Shown in pieces: positions 57,092 through 64,000 of a stretch of 64,000 nucleotides of DNA. The notes beneath the pieces were generated by a model. That model saw only the letters and a list, made by a program, of their open reading frames with translations. It ran no database searches and had not been told where the DNA came from. This DNA is from Ralstonia sp. 25mfcol4.1 (GTDB lineage: Bacteria > Pseudomonadota > Gammaproteobacteria > Burkholderiales > Burkholderiaceae): assembly GCF_900104095.1 (NCBI RefSeq), contig NZ_FNJO01000003.1:248001-312000 (forward strand), given 5' to 3'. Both the position numbers and the translations under genes were made by a program. Every line of letters starts with the position of its first letter. Position 1 is the stretch's first letter.

Positions 57092-57520
57092 CTAGCCATT
57101 GTTCTGCACCCAGTGGCGTGCCCATGCCCCCGCTGCGAGCCGCGCTTCGGCCGCGCTCAGGAACGTGGCCGGCGGACCGCCTGCTTCCTGCACCACCGCC
57201 CCGGCTTCCCAGATATCGCACCACGCGCGATAACGCTCCGGCGCCAGGGCCTGCCAGAACAGATGCACGACAAACCCACGGTACTCGAACATGTCGGACC
57301 CACCGTCGGTCTGATGCGACGCGGCCACCGAAGGTACCGGCCTGACAGGGGGCCCCGCCGGCGCTCCGGCATCATCGGCGTCGGCCGCGCCAGACGTTCC
57401 GGCCGGCAACCTGTCGCGTCGCGCGCGTTGAACGCCGAGCCATGCACATATGCCCGCCGTGATGGCCCCCGTCAGCAACCCCGCGGCAAACCAGCACGTC
57501 CTGCTTTCCCTTTCCAACAT
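57092..57520 (-). CDS. Small membrane-anchored protein, unknown function
   Basis: A 142-residue protein. One hydrophobic helix near the N-terminus (residues 9-28, CWFAAGLLTGAITAGICAWL) is followed by a Pro/Ala/Gly-rich linker (40-75). The C-terminal domain has MFEYRGFVVHLFWQALAPERYRAWCDIWEAGAVVQEAGGPPATF, a compact fold with several Trp residues. The ATG at 57520 follows GGGAGGCTGCGG. The N-terminus could anchor it in the inner membrane. No family recognised. Confidence 0.72.
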   Translation of the reverse strand: MLERESRTCWFAAGLLTGAITAGICAWLGVQRARRDRLPAGTSGAADADDAGAPAGPPVRPVPSVAASHQTDGGSDMFEYRGFVVHLFWQALAPERYRAWCDIWEAGAVVQEAGGPPATFLSAAEARLAAGAWARHWVQNNG

Positions 57521-57747
57521 CCGCAGCCTCCCGCTTCGAGACGTTTCTCCGATGTCGAGAGACGCCGGAAGATCGGAGGTTCCTGCACTTCAGGTTATAC
57601 CAATCTGGCGATGGGGCAGCGATGGATGGGCCATGGACGTGCGCCGGCCACGTCGCGATGTCGGGGAAGCAAGACTTTTCTGAATCGGGCGCCGGCCACG
57701 AAAATTGAGAATCAGGCACGTGCGGCCGCGAGGCAACGCCGCTATAC

Positions 57748-57767
57748 TACTGTATGTTTATACAGTA
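57748..57767 (+). promoter_or_regulatory. LexA (SOS) box
   Basis: TACTGTATGTTTATACAGTA differs from the textbook E. coli LexA consensus TACTGTATATATATACAGTA at only two central bases. It overlaps a TATACT -10-like element (57743-57748) and ends 26 bases before the ATG of the gene at 57794. Repression by LexA and induction by DNA damage are predicted for that gene. Confidence 0.85.
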
Positions 57768-57793
57768 TTCGATCCGCCGCACCGACGACCCTC

Positions 57794-58054
57794 ATGCCCG
57801 CCTACCAAGCCGCCTCGATCCTGCTGGAAGCCCATTACTTCGGCGACGACGCCGAGCTGCTGCGCCTGCCTTGTGACCGCGTCACCGTGCACGGCGGCGC
57901 CATTGTTGTCGACGGTCTGGAAACCCGGATCCTGCGCGGGTTGCGCTGGACACCCGACTACCTGTCGTTCGAGGCCGGCGGCGACCATCATCGTTATCCG
58001 GTCAGCCGGCCGGCGGTGGTGGGGCCGCAGGCCGCACGCTTCGCGCTGCTGTAG
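57794..58054 (+). CDS. Small SOS-box-controlled protein, unknown function
   Basis: An 86-residue protein. It reads MPAYQAASILLEAHYFGDDA, LRLPCDRVTVHGGAIVVDGL, then TRILRGLRWTPDYLSFEAG and ends RFALL. It is probably a small beta-rich domain with one cysteine and no signal peptide or membrane segment. The ATG at 57794 is the first after the LexA box; no good ribosome site precedes it. It is not linked to imuAB, recA or lexA. The SOS box makes a role in damage response likely, though the activity is not known. Confidence 0.78.
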   Translation: MPAYQAASILLEAHYFGDDAELLRLPCDRVTVHGGAIVVDGLETRILRGLRWTPDYLSFEAGGDHHRYPVSRPAVVGPQAARFALL

Positions 58055-58355
58055 GTCGGCGGGCTCGTGCCTACCCTGGCGCATCAGCGCCGCAGGCCCA
58101 CGCCGCCTACATAGCTCGCCCAACTACCAATCATGTGCCCGATACGTAGCAACGGGTTGAACTTGGCCATACGGTGGCCCGCCAGATATCCGGCGCGGCC
58201 AATCGCTTCACATCGCGCCTTAGAACGAGGCGCGCGGTGCATCGGACACCCCGCATTGCCGCGCGCCGCATCGGCCCACGTGGCCGCCTGCCCCCCTTCC
58301 AGACGAAGGAAAGGCCGGCCGATGGATGCCGTACAGCACATGCCAGCCATGGCTG
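58055..58355. other. Intergenic region between the SOS gene and the sensor kinase
   Basis: About 300 bp with no convincing gene. A minus-strand reading frame (58084-58350) begins 5 bp after the kinase stop and would encode 88 residues. It has no ribosome site and no recognisable domain. No terminator hairpin with a T run was noticed. Confidence 0.4.
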
Positions 58356-59807
58356 CTACCGCGCCGCCGCCCGCAGCGCAAACGTCAGCGTCGTACCGCC
58401 CTGCCGGTCCACCAGCTTCACCTGGCTGCCATTCAGCTGCAGCATGCGCTGCACGATCAGCAAGCCCAGGCCGCCGCCCCGATGCGCGCCGCCTGACGGA
58501 AACGGCCGCTGGAAGATCGACTCGCGCAGCGCCGGCGGAATGCCCGGCCCCGTATCGCTGACCGTGACCGCCACCCTGCCGTCCTGGCTGGCCAGGTCGA
58601 TCTCGACCGTACCGCCGGCCGGCGTGTGCCGGATCGCGTTGTCCAGCAGGTTGGTCAGCACGCGTTCGATCATGCCGAGGTCGGCCGACACGGCCGGCAA
58701 CGCGGGGGGCACCCCGGCGCGCAGTTGCAAATGCTTGGCCTCGGCAGGCAAGGCAAATTTTTCGAGCACGTCCTGCGTCAGGTCAACCATCGAGAAGTCC
58801 TCGGGCACGGCCTGCACCATGCCATGCTCCAGCCGCGCCAGTTCGAACAGCGCCTGGGCCAGTCCGCCGACCTTGGCGCTCTGCGCCAGCGCAATCGCCA
58901 GATAGCGTTGGCGTTCGTCCGCGCTCAGGCTGTCGGCCTTGACCGACAAGGTTTCCAGGTAGCCGTGCAACGACGTCAGCGGCGTGCGCAGGTCGTGCGA
59001 GATGTTGGCCACCATCTCGCGCCGTTCCTGGTCCTGCTGCTTGAGCGCGCGCCACTGGCTGTCGATGCGGTCCGACATCTGGCGAAACGCCGATTCGAGC
59101 GCCGCCATCTCGTCGCGTGGCACGGGCTCTGCCGGCGTCGCCTGCGGGTCGCCGGCGGTGTAGGCATCGCCGGAATCGAACTGCCGGATCTCGTTGGTCA
59201 GCCGGCGCAGCGGCCGCGTGATCAGCGCAAACGCCACCAGGCCGGCGATCAGGCCCAGCGAGGCCACCAGCGCCATCGACCATAGCGTGGTGCGCATGAC
59301 CGAATCCTGCGACGCCCGCGCGGCAAGCCGGTCGTGCGTCTCGCCCATCAGCACCACATAGATATAGCCGCCCTGCCGCAACGGCGCGGCGCTGAACACC
59401 TTGCGCCCGGACGCGCTGCGCGGATCGTCGCCCAGGATCGGCAGCGCGCCGCCGTCGATCAGCTTCTTCACCGGCGCCAGATCGACCCGATCGCGGATCA
59501 GGTGGCCGCTGGGCGCATCGTGGCCGCGAATATGGCCCTGGTCGTCCAGCAGATAGACCTCGACGCTGGGGTTCACCACCATCAACTGGCCGAACAGCTG
59601 GCGCAGCGCCTGCGGCGCGATGGCACTCTGGTCCTCCAGCAGGGCATTGCGCGCGATGTAGGCGGCCAGGCCGCGCGACAGGCTCTGGATCACCTCTTTC
59701 TCGTGCATCGCGTTGGCGCGCACCTGCAGCCAGGCCGACGCGCCGCAGCAGGCCAGCAGCAGCGCCGCGAACACGGCCGACAGGCGCTGGGTCAGCGACA
59801 GGTTCAC
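58356..59807 (-). CDS. Two-component sensor histidine kinase
   Basis: A 483-residue membrane kinase. Hydrophobic helices at 12-28 and 177-197 enclose a periplasmic region of about 150 residues (VVNPSVEVYLLDDQGHIRGHDAPSG). A HAMP domain follows (ITRPLRRLTNEIRQF), then the phosphoacceptor His271 in ANISHDLRTPLTSLHGYLE and the ATPase with NLLDNAIRHTPAGGTVEI, DTGPGIPP and GGLGLLIVQR. It overlaps the response-regulator gene by 4 bp, so they form a cotranslated pair. The divergent msrB-dipZ-msrA operon is the nearest candidate target. Confidence 0.93.
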   Translation of the reverse strand: MNLSLTQRLSAVFAALLLACCGASAWLQVRANAMHEKEVIQSLSRGLAAYIARNALLEDQSAIAPQALRQLFGQLMVVNPSVEVYLLDDQGHIRGHDAPSGHLIRDRVDLAPVKKLIDGGALPILGDDPRSASGRKVFSAAPLRQGGYIYVVLMGETHDRLAARASQDSVMRTTLWSMALVASLGLIAGLVAFALITRPLRRLTNEIRQFDSGDAYTAGDPQATPAEPVPRDEMAALESAFRQMSDRIDSQWRALKQQDQERREMVANISHDLRTPLTSLHGYLETLSVKADSLSADERQRYLAIALAQSAKVGGLAQALFELARLEHGMVQAVPEDFSMVDLTQDVLEKFALPAEAKHLQLRAGVPPALPAVSADLGMIERVLTNLLDNAIRHTPAGGTVEIDLASQDGRVAVTVSDTGPGIPPALRESIFQRPFPSGGAHRGGGLGLLIVQRMLQLNGSQVKLVDRQGGTTLTFALRAAAR

Positions 59808-60565
59808 GATGGCTCCCCTTCGGTCCCCTTGTCTTCCACCTCGCCCATGGGCGCGGCAGCCGGGTCGGCCACGAACCGGTAGCCCCGACGCCAGACCGTC
59901 AGGATGCGCATCGGGCGCGCCGGATCGGCCTCGATCTTGGTGCGCAGCCGGTTGATATGCGTGTTCACGGTGTGTTCGTAGCCTTCGTGCTGATAGCCCC
60001 AGACCGCGTTGAGCAGGTCCATGCGCGAGAAAACCTTGTCGGGATGGCGTGCGAAGAAGTACAGCAGGTCGAACTCGCGCGGCGTGAGATCGAGCCGCCG
60101 GCCGTCGACCGAAGCCTGGCGCGCCAGCGGGTCGATGGCCAGGCCAGCCAGTTCCAGGCTACCGGCGTCGGCGCGCACATCGCGGGCCATCGCCTCCACG
60201 CGCCGCAGCAGCGCCTTGACGCGCGCTACCAGCTCCAGCACCGAGAACGGCTTGGCCAGGTAGTCGTCGGCGCCCAGTTCCAGTCCCAGGATGCGGTGCA
60301 CCTCGCTGGAACGCGCGCTGGTGATGATGATCGGCGTGTAGCGCGTCATCGCACGCGCCCGCCGGCAGATTTCCAGCCCATCCACGCCGGGCAGCATCAG
60401 GTCCAGCACCAGCGCGTCCCAGCCGCCCTGCTCCAGCAGGCGAAGGCCTTCGGCGCCGTCGGCACTGTGTACGACCTCGTAGCGTTCGTCGCGCAGATGC
60501 ATGGCCAGCACGTTGGCAATGCCGGCATCGTCTTCGACCAGCAGGATCCGTTTCGGGTGTTCCAT
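59804..60565 (-). CDS. OmpR/PhoB-type response regulator
   Basis: A 253-residue regulator with phosphate acceptor Asp55 (LVLDLMLPGVDGLEI) and Lys at about 104 (YLAKPFSVLELVARVKALLRR). The winged-helix effector domain is RLDLTPREFDLLYFFARHPDKVFSRMDLLNAVWGY with HTVNTHINRLRTKIEADPARPMRILTVWRRGYRF. The ATG at 60565 is placed by the MEHPKRILLVEDD start; there is no strong ribosome site. It overlaps the kinase gene (ATGA) and is divergent from msrB with a 172-bp gap. Control of the msr operon is likely but unproven. Confidence 0.93.
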   Translation of the reverse strand: MEHPKRILLVEDDAGIANVLAMHLRDERYEVVHSADGAEGLRLLEQGGWDALVLDLMLPGVDGLEICRRARAMTRYTPIIITSARSSEVHRILGLELGADDYLAKPFSVLELVARVKALLRRVEAMARDVRADAGSLELAGLAIDPLARQASVDGRRLDLTPREFDLLYFFARHPDKVFSRMDLLNAVWGYQHEGYEHTVNTHINRLRTKIEADPARPMRILTVWRRGYRFVADPAAAPMGEVEDKGTEGEPS

Positions 60566-60737
60566 GTTGTACCGGGTGGGCAGGGGCTGCGGGAAAGCTC
60601 GGGAAATCGGGAATGTGTCGCTATTGTGCAGAAATCCGCCTGAGGCAGTTATCACGAATTGTTTAAGGTTCGGCGAGGACTCCGATACGCCCGGTTGCCT
60701 ACCATCCGATCACCCCTTCCTGAGCACGGAGTCCACC

Positions 60738-61256
60738 ATGCGCATCACCCGACGCTTTCTGCTGTCCGGCGGCACCCTGACTGCCGCGGTGGCCGCCCTG
60801 GGCGGCTGGCGGCTGCTGGCGGGCCCGACCAGCGCCGGCACCGCCCCGCAGGCCCCCGAGAAATTCGAAGTGACCATGAGCGATGCCGACTGGCGCAAGA
60901 AGCTGACCGCCGCCCAGTACAACGTGCTGCGGCAGGAAGGCACGGAACGGCCGTTCAGCAGTCCGCTCAACGACGAGCACCGCAAGGGCCTGTTCGCCTG
61001 CGCGGGCTGCCAGCTCGACCTGTTCGCGTCGAATACCAAGTTCGACAGCGGCACCGGCTGGCCCAGCTTCTGGGCGCCGCTGGCCAATGCGGTGGGCACC
61101 ACCCAGGACGTGACGTTCGGGATGATCCGCACCGCGGTGCATTGCCGCCGCTGCGGCGGTCACCTGGGCCATGTATTCGATGACGGACCCAAGCCCACCG
61201 GTCTGCGCTATTGCATGAACGGCGTAGCAATGACCTTCCGGCCGGCTGCCGCCTGA
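60738..61256 (+). CDS. msrB: Peptide-methionine (R)-S-oxide reductase, exported
   Basis: A 172-residue MsrB that reduces methionine-R-sulfoxide. The N-terminus carries twin arginines and a hydrophobic stretch (MRITRRFLLSGGTLTAAVAA), a probable Tat signal. Zinc cysteines are at 88, 91, 136 and 139 (CAGC, CRRC) and the catalytic cysteine is at about 159 in RYCMNGVAM. The ATG at 60738 has only a weak ribosome site. It is followed by dipZ and msrA in the same orientation, so this is a periplasmic repair enzyme. Confidence 0.92.
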   Translation: MRITRRFLLSGGTLTAAVAALGGWRLLAGPTSAGTAPQAPEKFEVTMSDADWRKKLTAAQYNVLRQEGTERPFSSPLNDEHRKGLFACAGCQLDLFASNTKFDSGTGWPSFWAPLANAVGTTQDVTFGMIRTAVHCRRCGGHLGHVFDDGPKPTGLRYCMNGVAMTFRPAAA

Positions 61257-61311
61257 CCTTGACCCGCGGGCACCGCGACATTCCCCAGCCACCGACCACG
61301 AGCACCACGCC

Positions 61312-63234
<1,923 letters not shown>

Positions 63235-63296
63235 GGCCGTAGCCAGGACCGGTTCAAGCCATCCACACTGATTTCGACAGCGAAAGGAACATCACC

Positions 63297-64000
63297 ATGA
63301 CCGCCATCACCACGCTGCAACGCTGGACCCGCCCTACCACGCTCAAGATGATGGGGCTCGCCTTCGTCGCGGCCATCGCCACCACCTACCGGGTACCCGC
63401 CCTGTCGGCCGAGGACGCAGTGAAGGTTCCGGCCCCCACCGTCGACGAAAAACCGGGCACCAGCCATTCCGCCACGGCGGTCTTCGCCGGCGGCTGCTTC
63501 TGGGGCGTGCAAGGCGTGTTCCAGCATGTACGTGGCGTAACGCTGGTCACATCCGGTTACGCGGGGGGCGCGGCCAATACGGCGCAGTACGAAAAAGTGG
63601 GCACCGGCAATACCGGACACGCCGAGTCCGTGGAAGTCCGCTACGACCCCACGCAAATTACCTACGGCAAGCTGCTGCAGGTCTTTTTCTCGGTCGCCCA
63701 TAATCCGACGCAACTGAACTACCAGGGGCCGGACCACGGCACGCAATACCGCTCCGCCATTTTCCCGCTTACACCGGAGCAGAAATCGATTGCCGAAGCC
63801 TATATTGCGCAGTTGGGCACCAGCAGGGCCTGGCCGTCGCCGATCGTGACGCGCGTGGAGCCCAACAAGCCGTTCTATGCCGCCGAGAGCTACCACCAGG
63901 ATTATCTGGCCCGGAACCCGCGCGACATGTATATCGTCTTCAACGACCTGCCGAAGATCGGCAACCTGAAGAAGATGTTCCCGGACCTCTATCGGAACGA
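63297..64000 (+). CDS. msrA: Peptide-methionine (S)-S-oxide reductase, exported (3' end outside window)
   Basis: The visible 234 residues contain an N-terminal hydrophobic segment (about 15-33, LKMMGLAFVAAIATT), probably a signal or anchor, then the MsrA domain. The catalytic Cys67 is in AVFAGGCFWGVQ. Further motifs are VTSGYAGG, GHAESVEVRYDP, HNPTQLNYQGPDHGTQYRSAIF and SYHQDYLARNP. AAAGGA precedes the ATG at 63297 by 9 bases. It follows dipZ by 62 bp and completes a secreted msrB-dipZ-msrA set. The end of the gene is just past base 64000. Confidence 0.93.
   Translation, partial: MTAITTLQRWTRPTTLKMMGLAFVAAIATTYRVPALSAEDAVKVPAPTVDEKPGTSHSATAVFAGGCFWGVQGVFQHVRGVTLVTSGYAGGAANTAQYEKVGTGNTGHAESVEVRYDPTQITYGKLLQVFFSVAHNPTQLNYQGPDHGTQYRSAIFPLTPEQKSIAEAYIAQLGTSRAWPSPIVTRVEPNKPFYAAESYHQDYLARNPRDMYIVFNDLPKIGNLKKMFPDLYRN

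Noticed and set aside
58084..58350. An 88-codon minus-strand frame directly after the sensor kinase stop.
   Set aside because: No ribosome site, unusual composition and no recognisable domain. Kept only as a remark in the intergenic entry.

Overview
This 64 kb window reads as a chromosomal segment of a Cupriavidus-type betaproteobacterium (Burkholderiaceae). The evidence is the very high GC content, a phasin whose sequence looks like PhaP1 of Cupriavidus necator, a quinone-dependent dihydroorotate dehydrogenase of 344 residues, the beta-proteobacterial proteasome homologue (BPH), Bug-type binding proteins and a complete aerobic benzoyl-CoA (box) cluster. The species cannot be named from the sequence alone. 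No insertion sequence, phage gene, integrase or CRISPR array was seen.

Region 1 (1-9.1 kb) is the box pathway. bclA (benzoate-CoA ligase), an alpha/beta hydrolase and a truncated branched-chain-type binding protein run leftward. boxR, boxC, boxB and boxA run rightward. Two TGCA-rich operator regions that share an ATGCACTATAT core lie in front of bclA/boxR and boxC, so BoxR probably controls both arms. Region 2 (9.1-14.8 kb) holds an Xre/RES toxin-antitoxin pair with a perfect palindrome at its promoter and the initiator tRNA. It also has a NUDIX hydrolase, the N-end-rule transferases aat and bpt with an unrelated hendecad-repeat membrane protein between them, and pyrD. Region 3 (14.8-26.7 kb) has an ABC importer (binding protein, permease, ATPase), lutAB with an 88-residue protein and a divergent IclR regulator. 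pbpG, a nitroreductase/thioesterase pair, a histone-deacetylase-like hydrolase and phaP follow.

Region 4 (26.6-37.6 kb) is the pyruvate dehydrogenase operon aceE-aceF-bph-lpdA, with the BPH peptidase gene embedded in it, divergent from a PAS sensor kinase/FixJ-type regulator pair. Region 5 (37.7-45.3 kb) contains a CbiM-like membrane protein, folD, prlC, a small conserved protein, xthA, a SulP transporter and a DUF1488 protein. Region 6 (45.5-56.2 kb) has two identical tRNA-Lys(CTT) genes bracketing an 8-oxoguanine deaminase and a LysR regulator. A Bug-type binding protein with an alternating half-site operator follows, then a secreted DPYxDGAK-repeat protein, a MarR-like protein and the 180-kDa NAD-glutamate dehydrogenase. 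Region 7 (56.2-64 kb) holds small unknown genes, one of them behind an almost ideal LexA (SOS) box. It ends with a two-component system divergent from msrB-dipZ-msrA, an apparent envelope methionine-sulfoxide repair system whose DipZ carries a 23-glycine linker encoded by an uninterrupted GGC microsatellite.

Most genes are ordinary core functions. The most novel-looking items are the SOS-box orphan gene, the polyglycine DipZ repair operon with its two-component system, the Xre/RES module, the hendecad protein between aat and bpt, and the secreted repeat protein.
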